A DNA stretch of 64,000 nt, from positions 6,760,014 to 6,824,013 of the forward strand of contig NC_085088.1 in assembly GCF_963422355.1 (NCBI RefSeq), in the 5' to 3' direction. Shown here in pieces: positions 54,824-64,000 of the stretch (positions within the stretch are counted from its first letter, which is position 1; the number at the start of each line of letters is the position of its first letter). Below the pieces are notes generated by a model. That model worked only from the letters and a program-made list of their open reading frames with translations. It was not told where the DNA came from and made no database searches. The translations under genes were made by a program, and so were the position numbers. The stretch is from Corticium candelabrum. Its lineage: Eukaryota; Porifera; Homoscleromorpha; Homosclerophorida; Plakinidae.

Positions 54824-55050
54824 TTATAATGTGATTCTAGCTAATTTATTATGTAAAACAATATTGTGACCGTAGAATTGGTTAATAACGCCCGCGCCCC
54901 TATGTCTTCCTCTCCCTTTTTCCTGTTCTCTACCTCTTCCTCTACCTCTGTATACGCGAAAAAAATTTAAGCACAGTTCCAGACGTTGTGTTATTAATTC
55001 TCTTAGACACACCTTTGTTGACGGCGGCGCTTTGCTGGCTGTTGCTGTAA
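54824..55050 (-). CDS. possible RG-rich C-terminal gene end, two exons
   Basis: Exon 54947-54824 follows a 65-bp intron (gtgtgtc...cgcgtatacag) and continues in phase an upstream piece ending QQQPAKRRRQQR. It reads RGRGRGREQEKGRGRHRGAG, then VINQFYGHN, and stops at 54824. An Arg/Gly tail after a Gln/Arg stretch suggests an RNA-binding protein end, like the exon at 8.8-9.15 kb, but there is no homology beyond composition. The upstream exon limit is unknown. Confidence 0.35.
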
Positions 55051-55400
55051 CTGCTGAACCGGAAGTTGTATGCATTCAGCCTATTAAGCGATAACGAGAC
55101 TATCTGGCACAATTTCCGGTTTATTTCCGGTTCATTAATCCAACACAACATATCGCTCTAATCATAGCAGCAATTATCAACACAAAGCAACTTTATAACT
55201 CAGCAGCAATTAGTAACAGAAAGAAGCAGTTTATTAGGCTCTATTGCTGGAGAGTAAGTTGTTCGTACCATGGAAAGTCCCGTCGCCATCTTTCGTCAAA
55301 TCAAGACGTTCGATGATGAGTAGACCGCATTTTTTTCAATTTTGCCGTTGGCTCCTCTTGGTTGCTCTCTTCCAATTGCAGCACTCGCTTGATGGAAGGT
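55051..55400. other. gene-poor stretch
   Basis: No firm gene. The minus strand has a Glu/Lys/Gln-rich frame at 55507-55301 that may be the tail of the vertnin-like ORF. Confidence 0.3.
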
Positions 55401-56523
55401 TTGGCGACCGCCATTTGTTTTGCTTGGGGTATTTCATGGGGCATGTTTTTGTGCAGTAAGCATTCCTTTTTATACAAAAGCTTTGATGCTGCTTTGCTTA
55501 CTAACATGCTTTCCTTCGCAACCTTTTGTCACCAAATGCTCAAGCGCAAGAGGAACAAAGTGGTTTATATTTAGGAAACTTGCTCTCTCTGACGTCACTG
55601 TGCTTGACCACATGATAGCTATATGTAGATCTGCTTACACATTCGCAATACCAGTCAGGGAATCAGCCAATGGGAGAACGACAGTTTGCAAGAATTGTCG
55701 AAGCTTTTTATTGGCGTCTGGGTACACTAGCTTGATGGTTGTACCGGTACAGGTTGCGACTGCATAGATTTGCGGAAGTGATGACCAGTGCCCAGACGAC
55801 TTAGTTTCTTCGTCTTCGCTCTCCGGTGCTAGTTTGAGAGCGTTTATCATTTTGTCTTTCAATTCCAGTTCGTCATTGTAGACCCAAGAATGGTAAACTG
55901 TCAAAGCAGAATTCGATAGACATGACTGTACTAACGATCCTGGATGCAACGTGTCACCATCGCTGACACTGACACTAAGGGCTGCGTAAAGTGCTCCGTC
56001 CTTTTCCATTTCGTCGGCGCAGTTTCTATTGTTGTTGTTGGTGTCTCTGGTGGTTCTCCGGTTGTTGGTCGTGTTGTTGGTGATGTTGTTCTTGTGTCTC
56101 GGGTCGTTGATGTTGGTCGGGGATGCGTAGGGACATAAGTGCTGGAGGTCTGTTGTTGTCATGTATCTGGTGTTGGGGCACGTGATTGGGGTGTTGTCTT
56201 CGTCTCGTGTCGTAGATGCCTCTGGTGGTCGTTCTGGTCCGGGTTGTTCTGTTAAGGTAGTTCAGTTTCTTGGATCGTCTCTGGTTTAATTCGTTTTTTA
56301 GTTGGTTGATGTATTCTGTGTTGTTTTGTTGTTGTTCTTGGTGGTCCGTCTGTTGTTGTGTGTCGAGGTTGTGGGAGATGCTGTCTAGTTGTCGCTGTAA
56401 GTCTGTGATTTCTCTTTCCAGTTGAGTCTTTGTGTCTTCTAGATGTTGTATTGAAAGTAACATTAGTTTTGATTCAGTGTCTCTGAGGATTGTTTCCCAA
56501 TTCTCTATGGCACTTGCAAACAT
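55301..56523 (-). pseudogene. coiled-coil and vertnin/OTU-like element ORF, frameshifted
   Basis: 56523-56026 begins MFASAIENWETILRDTESKL, a coiled coil (LEREITDLQRQLDSISHNLD), then Gln/His/Asn-rich repeats. 56162-55635 takes over in another frame with DGALYAALSVSVSDGD, a linker and WSSLPQIYAVATCTGTTIKL with VYPDANKKLRQFLQ, which resembles the vertnin/OTU-like fold in some transposable-element proteins. Near 55570 a third frame has NHFVPLALEHL, the usual closing motif of that fold, and 55507-55301 is a basic tail. At least two frame changes are needed. I think it is a decayed element ORF; the exact family is uncertain. Confidence 0.4.
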
Positions 56524-56658
56524 TTCTCGGTTGCAGCCAATGCCACTTTCACGGCATGAAAGAGGCAGTTGCCATCGCCACTCGACTTCACTCCATCCAG
56601 ATTGGATTTTTAGACTTCTTAGTATTGCCCCTCTTTTCAGAAAGTTTCTGACTGCCAG

Positions 56659-57417
56659 TTGAGCTATTACTGGAATGTGCAGTTATTCAATATTTCTACA
56701 TGTGCAGGAGCCATTGATGGAAGTCATATACCAATTACTCCACCTGTGTTGAATCACACCGACTATTATAATAGAAAAGGATGGTATTCTGTTATTCTTC
56801 AAGCTGTTGTTGACCATCAATACCTGTTTCGTGACATAAACGTTGGCTGGCCAAGAAGTGTGCTTGATGCTAGAGTGTTGGCTCATTCTGCGTTATTCAT
56901 GAAGGCAGAAGAAGGGACGATTTTAGATGGACAAAGCAAACAAATTGAAGGGTGCACCATACCAGTATTTCTTATCGGAGATTCTGCATACCCTTTGCTC
57001 AAGTGGCTCATCAAACCTTACCCTGAAAATGATCACATGACAGAACAACGCAGGAACTTCAACTACCAACTTTCTAGAGCTAGAATTGTGGTTGAAAATG
57101 CTTTTGGACGCTTGAAGGCCCGCTGGAGTCGACTCATGAAGAAGAATGACATGAACGTTAAGAATATCCATCACGTTATAGCTGCTTGCTGCGTGTTACA
57201 CAACTTGTGTGAAATACATGGGGAGTTTTTTGATGACAACTGGATCAGTGGGGATGAAAACGAACGACAACAGCCAGCCGTTCAAGCGCCCGCAGGTGCA
57301 CATGCTACCATTGCCGAACCACTTGCAATTAGAGACACTCTTGTCAGAAGTTTCGTAAATCACAATGACAGACCTACTCAGAACATGTTTACAGTGTCAA
57401 CTATTCGTTATAGCTAA
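56659..57417 (+). CDS. PIF/Harbinger transposase, third copy, catalytic exon
   Basis: An acceptor (tatttctacatgtgcag) at 56707 opens an exon beginning AIDGSHIPITPPVLNHTDYY, with the first catalytic Asp. Then come FRDINVGWPRSVLDARVLAH, FLIGDSAYPLLKWLIKPYPE (second Asp), RIVVENAFGRLKARWSRL (Glu) and VIAACCVLHNLCEIHGEFF, and a stop at 57417. All three catalytic residues are present and no stop interrupts. It belongs to a different Harbinger subfamily from the 33-kb copy. The N-terminal exon upstream is not found; that place is taken by the coiled-coil ORF on the other strand. Convergent with the Myb-like gene that follows, as in Harbinger 1. Confidence 0.8.
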   Translation: MSYYWNVQLFNISTCAGAIDGSHIPITPPVLNHTDYYNRKGWYSVILQAVVDHQYLFRDINVGWPRSVLDARVLAHSALFMKAEEGTILDGQSKQIEGCTIPVFLIGDSAYPLLKWLIKPYPENDHMTEQRRNFNYQLSRARIVVENAFGRLKARWSRLMKKNDMNVKNIHHVIAACCVLHNLCEIHGEFFDDNWISGDENERQQPAVQAPAGAHATIAEPLAIRDTLVRSFVNHNDRPTQNMFTVSTIRYS

Positions 57418-57430
57418 ACTACTGACTAGT

Positions 57431-58045
57431 TCAGTTTGGTTGATTTTGATCTGCGAATCCATCAGCATGAAGCATACGTGAGAATGAGAAATAAGGTGTT
57501 TGAGATCGATTTTCTGCACCCATCAACAACTGCATCATGTGCAGTTGAAACGCTCTTTCTTCCCTTCTCCTTCTATCTTCGTATTCCATTTCTTGCATTC
57601 TTCTTCGTTCCTCGTATTCTCTCTCCTCATTTAGTCTTTGGTCCTCGTACTTCATCCTCTTTTCCTCCAACTCAATCAACAGTGATGAATCCGCCTCCTT
57701 CACCTCCTTTATTGTTTTTATCATCGTGTCAGTCATGTCTTTCATTTTTGCATCACGCCTTTTTACTTTACAATCCTCGTAACGCCGTTTCAGTCCTTTC
57801 TTTTTAGTAGTTGTGTTCTGCACATGGAAACTCTGAGACTGTGAGCTGCCCACCTCAATTTCTTCACGACTAGGTAGCTCAGATGTAACGTCTCCTGGAG
57901 CACTTCCCGTGCCAGACAAAGCAAGGAATTCCATGGAATTTCCATGGAAGCATGATATTTTTGCCATGGTTATCCTAAAAGCAGGGGAAAAATTTTCCAT
58001 GGTAATCAGGGTTATTATTTCTGTGCAAGTATGGTACATTTCCAT
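57431..58045 (-). CDS. Harbinger accessory protein, C-terminal part with coiled coil
   Basis: Convergent with the transposase, 13 bp from its stop. It has an acidic Ser-rich part (TSELPSREEIEVGSSQSQSF), a basic patch (KKKGLKRRYEDCKVKRRD) and a long charged coiled coil (YEDQRLNEEREYEERRRMQE) typical of the end of Harbinger Myb-like proteins. The Myb/SANT domain itself is not found upstream. The Met at 58045 lies in a cluster of CCATGG palindromes, so it may not be the true start: true N-terminal exons may have been lost or replaced. Confidence 0.6.
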   Translation of the reverse strand: MEMYHTCTEIITLITMENFSPAFRITMAKISCFHGNSMEFLALSGTGSAPGDVTSELPSREEIEVGSSQSQSFHVQNTTTKKKGLKRRYEDCKVKRRDAKMKDMTDTMIKTIKEVKEADSSLLIELEEKRMKYEDQRLNEEREYEERRRMQEMEYEDRRRREERAFQLHMMQLLMGAENRSQTPYFSFSRMLHADGFADQNQPN

Positions 58046-58076
58046 GGAATTATTTCTTGCTTCTATGGATCCATGG
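57931..58076. repeat. cluster of six CCATGG palindromes
   Basis: CCATGG occurs at 57931, 57942, 57964, 57997, 58042 and 58071, most within ttccatggaa. Six copies of a six-base palindrome in 146 bp is far above chance. It lies at the start of the Harbinger accessory frame. Confidence 0.85.
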
Positions 58077-58821
58077 AAATAACGGTGGTGCTAAAACTAG
58101 GGGCAGTATAGCTGTTCATATGGATCAGACATTTGTTCACACGCGGGAACTCTATTTGGCACAAGAAATGGTGATTGGAAATCTCTATTACACAATTAAC
58201 ATCTCAACATACTCTTCTAGCTACATGTATAATACGCATTCATGCAATGTCATTGGTTGCCTTGTACTCTCAAATACTTCATTTTGTCTCCCAGGATTTG
58301 GTTGATCTTTCCACTGGAAATGTCATGGTACTTCTTGATAATGACTAGGCACACTAACCAAGATCAGCTTCTGGCATTTAGCCACATTGCACAATATAGC
58401 AACACAAACTTATTACATTGTATTTTTACTTTTTGTGACTCGATTATTGAATGCTACCATGAGCATGTGGTATACAGTGCACAGGGTAGTCTCTATCAAC
58501 TGCCTTGCTATTATATTTAATTGAGGCGTAGTGTACTTGTACGCGTGTGTTAATAATCTTGCTGAGACTAGACTTTCTTGTTGCTTGCATATAATGACTT
58601 TAAAACAAATTATATTATTATGAGAGCATGGAACTTATAGTCATTAAGCGATGATACTATTATATGGAGTGTTGCTTCAATTGTACGTACACATGTTGAC
58701 TATTCTAGCTGCATGAATTCCAGACTGAAAACTTACAAGCAATTTAGTTCGCTATAAAAGGTGTACGTGCCATGCATGGAGTATATATTATTCAAAAAGT
58801 AGCTTTTATTGTAAATTGTGC
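58077..58821. other. gene-free stretch
   Basis: No recognised gene. AT-rich from 58540 on. It may include the right end of Harbinger 3. Confidence 0.35.
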
Positions 58822-59025
58822 TCATACTGCATGTCTATATAAGTACTTACTGTGTAATTTTTCAAGCTTCTTTGGTGGCAGGCAAGGCTTTGCTTGTTTA
58901 TCTTTGTGGGTTTTCAGACCACGTACACTGCTGCTAACTAATTCGTCTTTTGTAAAGACAATTGCAGCTAACTCTCTCACAGCGACGGAAGCGGATGATG
59001 CAGCTCTGCATTTTCTTTTCAACAA
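58822..59025 (-). CDS. BEN-domain-like exon
   Basis: The frame reads VAVRELAAIVFTKDELVSSS, then VRGLKTHKDKQ and PCLPPKKLEKLHSKY. The pattern of a hydrophobic helix, F..EEL..SSV.G and a later P..KLE matches the first part of a BEN domain, a DNA- or protein-binding module found in chromatin factors and some transposable elements. A donor-like site near its end suggests more exons. It sits beside a Gypsy fragment, so it may belong to a disrupted gene. Confidence 0.4.
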   Translation of the reverse strand: MLKRKCRAASSASVAVRELAAIVFTKDELVSSSVRGLKTHKDKQAKPCLPPKKLEKLHSKYLYRHAV

Positions 59026-59043
59026 AGGCTAGAAAGACATCAA

Positions 59044-59750
59044 TCATGAAATCTCTGAATTTCTGTTAACAATGCTACTTCTGTAATTGCATAAGCATTC
59101 TTTGCAAACGCTTTGGCGCATATTGCAATGGTTTCTTGTGTATGGTAGCCATTGTGATGTCGCGTCCATAGGTGTAGGTATGAAATTTCTCATAGCATAT
59201 ACAATTGTCAACATTTCCTTCTCAATCTGAGCGTACTGCTTCTCAGTTTCAGTCAACGCTCTACTTGCATATGCTATTGGTCCAATACTTTGCATAAGCA
59301 CAGCACCCAGTCCTGTCTGAGAGGCGTGACATTGGATTGTAGTTGGCAACTTTCCATCAAAGTATTGTAAGATAGGTGTCTGTGCGACTGCTGCTTTAAT
59401 CTTGTCAAAAGCTTGCTGATGCTCTTCATTCCATTGCCACTGAATGCTTTGTTTCTGTAGTTGTCTCAATGGTTCACATAGGTTCGAGAGGTGACGTAAG
59501 AATCGTGATAAATAGCCAGTCATTCCAATGATACGACGTATTCCTGCAACATTCGTAGGCCTTGGCATCTTTTGGATCGCTTCTATTTTTGCGGAATCTG
59601 ACAGTAGCCCATCTCGCGAGATTACATGTCCCATATAAGTCATAGAGCAGTACAGGCGGATATCACTGGCTGTCGTCTTGATGCCTCCCTTTGTTTGCAT
59701 CTGGGCATTGCGCCTACAAAGGCAGAGATTGCAAGTTTCATGGTGTTTCT
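59044..59750 (-). pseudogene. Gypsy-type RT thumb and RNase H fragment
   Basis: Part of a Ty3/Gypsy pol on the minus strand: MTYMGHVISRDGLLSDSAKI (end of RT palm/thumb), IRRIIGMTGYLSRFLRHLSN, WNEEHQQAFDKIKAAVAQTP, then RNase H with IQCHASQTGLGAVLMQS and KQYAQIEKEMLTIVYAMRNF. The first catalytic Asp of RNase H (usually CDAS) is His here (CHAS), so the domain is dead. The frame ends in unrelated sequence by 59050, and no protease, integrase or LTR adjoins. It does not obviously belong to either LTR element elsewhere in the window. Confidence 0.8.
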
Positions 59751-59844
59751 CCAGGATACACAGCTAGACGGTGACATCAGTCAATGCCTTCTGTTTTCTC
59801 TACATAGACAGTGATCCAGTAGATGTCAGAATCTGAGAAAATGA

Positions 59845-60582
59845 AAGTTTTATCGATGCAGCCTTATTAGTGCCTTGGCTAGCACTGCTGCCTGATTCTT
59901 GACATTTTTTATTTCCAATGACAGAAGTGACTGCTTCCACTTGTACGTAGAGCTGGAGTTGTAGAGGCTCAACTCGTTACTATATTCTTCACATTTCTTC
60001 GCCACCGGGGACAACTTGCTAAGTTTCTTGGCTCCTGACTTCCTCCATCAGGAATGCTTCTGCCGCCAGACCCATTGCTTCGAACAACGCATCAGTAGCA
60101 GAACTGATCATTGGGCCAGTCTTAGGGGATTGGGCAGGAGAATCAGGTGGAGCGGAGGGTACAACTACATTGTCAGCTATCTCTACAGACTGTTTATCAT
60201 CACTGGTTTTCTCCACAACGAAACTCTTCGCAACAGTACGATCACCGCTCACCTTACCGGCTTTGGCAAACAGCTCCCTGCACGCACTACCGCTTTGTGA
60301 ATATACACCCTTGCACAGGCGCTGCGCCTTCTCAAAGAAGGTTTGCCTGTTTGCTCCACATGGCTCTAGAGTCCACAGTGCTTCAATTACAGCGTAGTAT
60401 CCGGAGTCAGCTGACAGAGACTTCTCGAAGAACGGTTTCTTCTTTGCTAACTTCCCGAACAACGTCGTCTGCACAGACATTCCGTTCACGGATTTTGCTA
60501 CATTTAAGTCCCGGATGTTTTGGGGAGGTGAGCGAGCCGCACTTTTCACCTCAACTCTCAAGCCTTCAACAATGACCCACAC
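59845..60582 (-). CDS. unidentified protein, about 245 residues with one frame change
   Basis: 60582-60019 reads as a plausible soluble protein (SADSGYYAVIEALWTLEPCG, RQTFFEKAQRLCKGVYSQSG, SSATDALFEAMGLAAEAFLM). At 60019 it stops, but a +1 frame continues protein-like for about 60 codons (KKLSKLSPVAKKCEEYSNEL, YKWKQSLLSLEIKNVKNQAA, LAKALIRLHR, stop near 59846). So either a frameshift or a short splice joins them. I do not recognise the family. It is on the same strand as the BEN-like exon, with the Gypsy fragment between, and the three may once have been one locus. Confidence 0.35.
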
Positions 60583-60599
60583 ATGTTACAGGCGTGATC

Positions 60600-61233
60600 T
60601 CGTCGAAACTCAGACGCAGAACTGCACCAAGCACGCGTACGATCATCGTCAAGAAATGACACTTCCGCGGCACAGGCCATGGCACGTGCACATGCTATCA
60701 CTAACAATAACATGTTGCTCAAATGCTCGCATGTGGTACACGTGCAGTCTGGTGTTGCGCACAGGGTCGCGAGCAAGTAGTATGACTAACGACGAGTTTA
60801 AGACGTGAGTCGCTTCCACAAAGTAGAAAATAGTAGATTGATCTCAATTAATCATAAACTCTACTACTGTACTATTAGAAATCAATGCATCGACACGGAA
60901 TTCAATATTTTTTCACTTCGTCCTGGCCTCCAACCCACCACCCAGGTTCAAAATAATTTCGTTCTGCGAAAACTATCGGTAATTACGGACGGCTCCTATT
61001 AGAGAAAGTATGATGTCATATAGTATTCATAACGGTTAAACTTTTGATCACAGGATATGTACAAGACCTGTTTCGTCAGTTATTAACAGTTATTATTAAT
61101 GATCCACTTGACAGTGCTCAGAGCCTAACTGATACACCACCTCCACTCTGCAGCAGCTTTTATCATCCTGACAAAGAAAGAGCAAGCAGTTGTGGAACAT
61201 CAAACTAGATTTCTATTAAAATAATAAATATTT
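60600..61233. other. gene-free stretch
   Basis: No recognised coding region between the unidentified ORF and the P2X7-tail gene. It probably holds the 3' UTR of the latter on the minus strand. Confidence 0.4.
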
Positions 61234-62104
61234 CTAGTGCTGAGAGCACAAGGACAACTGCAATTGTGGGTAGCGGGACCCTGTGAGCTGTGGTGAAGGA
61301 AATGTCTCTCTAATCTTTGTAACTGCACAGGCAGGAAGTATAACACGTATGTTCCTTCCCAATGTACCCCAACACCACCTTGCTAATTGTCGGTAAGAAA
61401 TATGTCCATCTCCTGTGCAGCAAGAATACATTCATGAATCAGCATTGTTTTTTAGTTTCTGTACTGACTCATGAATTGGTAGAGGATCGGCTTCAACACC
61501 ATAGTCCTGCTGATAGTGGTAATATGCAGTCTGCAGAACCCACACGTCAAGGCAGACGCGAGAGAATCCTAGGTGTTCAGTAATGCAAGCGACCGGCTCC
61601 TCAAGTTCTTCTATTTTGTCAAGTACTCTAAGGATGTCTTGGCAACACTCACACTCTAAACCAGAGCTCATTATGGTACAGCAACCACAACTACACCTAA
61701 GCAAAGAGAATTCGTACAGGACTGACTTGTAACATCACCCTAAACCTATTTAATACCACGCCAGATCAAGTAGTCTTTTGTTTCGCTCGTCTTCCGGTTC
61801 TTCAGGCGACGGAGTTTCACTTGCGATTGGCTCAAACATGTAGGGCTCTACCGTTTCATTTTCTTCATATTTCGAGCCATCAGAATCTTCTCCAGACGAT
61901 ACCGAATGTTCTACGCACACAGAGCGTTTCTGACCGTCACGCAACAACACGATTCCCTGGCTGAATTACCGGAAACAATGGCGTTTTGCCAGCTACCGAT
62001 CTTACCGTTGAAGCGTACGATCGCTCAAACCTTTCTTGAGAATGTCTGCTGTCTTCGTCGCTAAAGCTGCTTGCTCGGTCGCGTTCGCTCGCTGGGCTAG
62101 CCAT
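61234..62104 (-). CDS. P2X7 receptor intracellular-domain protein, four exons
   Basis: This domain is the zinc-binding cytosolic ballast first seen in the P2X7 ion channel; in invertebrates it often stands alone, function unknown. Exons 62104-62006, 61956-61757, 61696-61500 and 61412-61234 are joined by GT-AG introns of 49, 60 and 87 bp and give exactly 225 codons including the stop. The N-terminus is Ser/Asp/Glu-rich (SSGEDSDGSKYEENETVEPY). The domain starts LAWCSCGCCTIMSSGLECEC, then VACITEHLGFSRVCLDVWVL, QTAYYHYQQDYG, YRQLARWCWGTLGRNIRVIL and PACAVTKIRETFPS. The Cys, His and Trp pattern is complete. No membrane segment, so not a channel. The start could also be 62194, but MASPASE lies closer to the first splice site and has no overlap with promoter-like sequence. 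Confidence 0.85.
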
Positions 62105-62323
62105 CAATACGTTTTGCGCTAACACGACCTCCGTTCTCGCCTTGACGTCATATCTACACGCCCCTAATCTACTGCTCGAAACCGGATGCAACAAACCGGA
62201 AGCACATTGCAGCGCAATTTTCTCGTATAAACCTTAACTTTAAAAATCTAAAACTATTTTTCCAGGTATGTAGGCCTTTAGAACTATCGTCTAGAATTTT
62301 AAAATAATGTTGATTTTTGCGTG

Positions 62324-62362
62324 TCTATTAATGCATTCTATTAATGCATTCTATTAATGCAA
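62324..62362. repeat. 13-bp tandem repeat, three units
   Basis: tctattaatgcat twice, then tctattaatgcaa. It lies just past the end of the Helitron endonuclease frame and may be part of its 3' terminus. Confidence 0.9.
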
Positions 62363-62366
62363 CTGT

Positions 62367-64000
62367 TTAGGAGAGTGGTATGGAGCAAAAGATGACATCA
62401 TGGTCTGAGTAGTCCACATCTGCAACACAAATGTCAACACATTCTGGTGGTAAATTATTGCAGTAAATATGGTCAATAAGAGTAGCCTTGTCTGTAGTAG
62501 GAGTTTGTATCAATTGGGAATATCCAAATTGACTCATGAGACCTGCTAGTTTGGAGTCTGGTTTTAGTAACAAATCTTCATTGAAATCGCCCATAATAGC
62601 TGACACCATGTCAGGGATTTGTGAATACCTTGACAGATTGGTTATAGTTTCTAAGACAGTATCAACTGAAACAGATGGTGATCTATAGATGACCGTTAGT
62701 TGAAAACACTGCCCACTAGGTAACCTAAGTACAGTTATCATGAGCTCCATAGCATTATTCTCCAATGAAGCATTATTGCGATTAACAAATCTGATGGCCT
62801 CTGAGAAGCTAACAAGTTCAACACCTTTGTTATCACTAGATAAACGGTCTGCTTTAGCAGCTTGGTAGTTATCACGACCACAAGTAGTTTCCATCTTCGG
62901 AGTAAGCCATGTCTCAATAAACAAAGAATGCTAGCACATGTAAGTGAGTCATTACAGTCAATATCAGCCAATTTGGCATGTAGTGACCTGACATTGAGCA
63001 GTGCAAGAGTAATGCAGTTGTCTGGACATGTATAAACTGTAAGGGGACTCAAAAGATTCGTATTTAATCTCTTCATCTCAGCCTTAACATCCTCGCTAGC
63101 TTCAAAGGCGTTTCCATTGAAGTTGACTATGTACAAATTCTCTACGTTTTTGACACGACTAAATGCTACATACATGCCTGTCCAGCGACCATCTTTCATG
63201 TCATCTACAATTTGGTCTAATGTAAGTCCTTCCACTTCGTGAATGGTTGTGATCCAGGCCAAAGTCAAAGGAAATTGCAATCGAGTAATTTCTGAACCAT
63301 GTTTACCCTTAGCTAGAAATATTGCTTCATGTCATTTCAAAGAACAGCCAATGGGTACTGTTTTCCGAACTGTGTAGACTAAACAGTTTGACTTTGATTC
63401 TCACATTAGGATGATCAAACTTGGCAAGGATGTGTGTAAGAGCATTGTCATTGTCAGAGACAACACGGACTACTTCACCTCCAGCACTATTAACTAGACC
63501 ATTTGTAATATCAACATTTGTGTTAAGCATGACTTTAGCTCCAATGGCTACTTTCATCAAAACACTGTAAACAACCATTGTCTGACCTCTTATCAGATAA
63601 GGTTGAAAGATCAATGTGACTAGTCTGACCAGCTCTAGCATCATAAGCATTTATACATTACTGCTGACTAGATGGAGCCAATGCATTCAGCATGTTTTTA
63701 TTATGATCATCTACATCTACATTTAGCCTGTAAACATGGAGAGCTTCAGTGGGACAACTAGATGTGTCTGGACTAACCTCCCTAGGTCTGAGCACATCTA
63801 TATCCGGTTCAGTATGAGTGGCTGTTCTTACTCTGCACAACAGTTCACTAACTTTGGAGTCATTTTTCTGTCTCATTATCTCAGTTAGCTCCATCATTTG
63901 AAACTCATCAACGCACAAAGAGCCTGAACGGTACAGCTGCTGTAACTGTCGTTAACAACACTGAACACCGGGGATTGACACGCTGGTGATAACTGGTATA
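62367..64000 (-). pseudogene. Helitron-type element: PIF1 helicase end plus EEP endonuclease
   Basis: Rolling-circle transposon protein, cut by the window edge. 63918-63658: ELTEIMRQKNDSKVSELLCR. 63650-63380: IGAKVMLNTNVDITNGLVNS with GGEVVRVVSD (helicase). 63330-63020: ITRLQFPLTLAWITTIHEVE, DMKDGRWTGMYVAFSRVKNV (last helicase motifs). 63010-62930: LALLNVRSLHAKLADIDCND, start of the endonuclease. 62924-62367: FIETWLTPKM, VIYRSPSVSVDTV, MGDFNEDLLL and SDHDVIF, the EEP (APE-like) nuclease with its Asp, Asn and His. Frame changes lie near 62930, 63310 and 63655, so it is inactive. The endonuclease fusion is typical of Helentron/Helitron2. Rep, if present, lies outside the window. Confidence 0.82.

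Noticed and set aside
1..64000. tRNA, rRNA or other structured RNA genes
   Set aside because: Looked for tRNA-like A/B boxes and rRNA words; none convincing by eye. A covariance search was not possible.

Overview
The window reads as nuclear DNA of an early-branching marine invertebrate, possibly a sponge. That guess is weak. It rests on very short GT-AG introns (about 49 to 90 bp), moderate AT content, no operons or Shine-Dalgarno sites, and a mix of element families (zf-TTF hAT, EEP-carrying Helitron, vertnin-like and RecQ-like ORFs, P2X7-tail genes) typical of sponge and cnidarian genomes. Nothing bacterial is visible. Most of the 64 kb is mobile-element sequence, much of it broken and nested, with a few host-type genes between.

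Layout: 0-0.7 kb, a frameshifted RecQ-like helicase running off the edge. 1.2-2.2 kb, a pogo/Tigger-like relic. 2.28-5.3 kb, a nearly intact hAT element with terminal inverted repeats, an 8-bp target duplication and one long transposase ORF. 6.3-8.4 kb, a second decayed hAT. 8.8-9.15 kb, an RG-repeat exon. 10.7-11.2 kb, a SAP30BP/HCNGP-like exon with one in-frame stop. 11.7-26.5 kb, the most striking region: eight copies of a non-LTR retrotransposon with N-terminal zinc fingers, reverse transcriptase (YLDD) and C-terminal restriction-like endonuclease, almost all abutting (TCTG)n microsatellites. One copy has an intact 1,044-aa ORF.

28.9-30.9 kb is a Gypsy-type relic (gag, protease, 126-bp LTR). 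31-33.6 kb holds two PIF/Harbinger copies. 35.8-39.3 kb is an apparently intact three-exon RecQ-like gene whose second intron holds an LTR-element remnant, and a truncated Tc1 lies just upstream. 43.1-45.5 kb is a Mutator-like transposase relic. 46-48 kb is a dead piggyBac split by a 6.26-kb CACTA/EnSpm element (48,041-54,298) with perfect inverted ends, TAG target duplications, a TNP2-type transposase and two further spliced genes, one with a SAM-like segment. 55.4-59.7 kb holds a coiled-coil/vertnin-like ORF, a third Harbinger, a BEN-like exon and a Gypsy RT/RNase H fragment. 61.2-62.1 kb is a four-exon P2X7 intracellular-domain gene. 62.4-64 kb is the 3' part of a Helitron-type element (PIF1 helicase tail plus EEP endonuclease), cut by the window edge.

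The genes do not form one pathway; within each element they cooperate as transposase or accessory pairs (Myb-like with DDE in Harbinger; TNP2 with two accessory proteins in CACTA; RT with endonuclease in the microsatellite-associated retroelement). All family calls are from reading motifs; no search was run.
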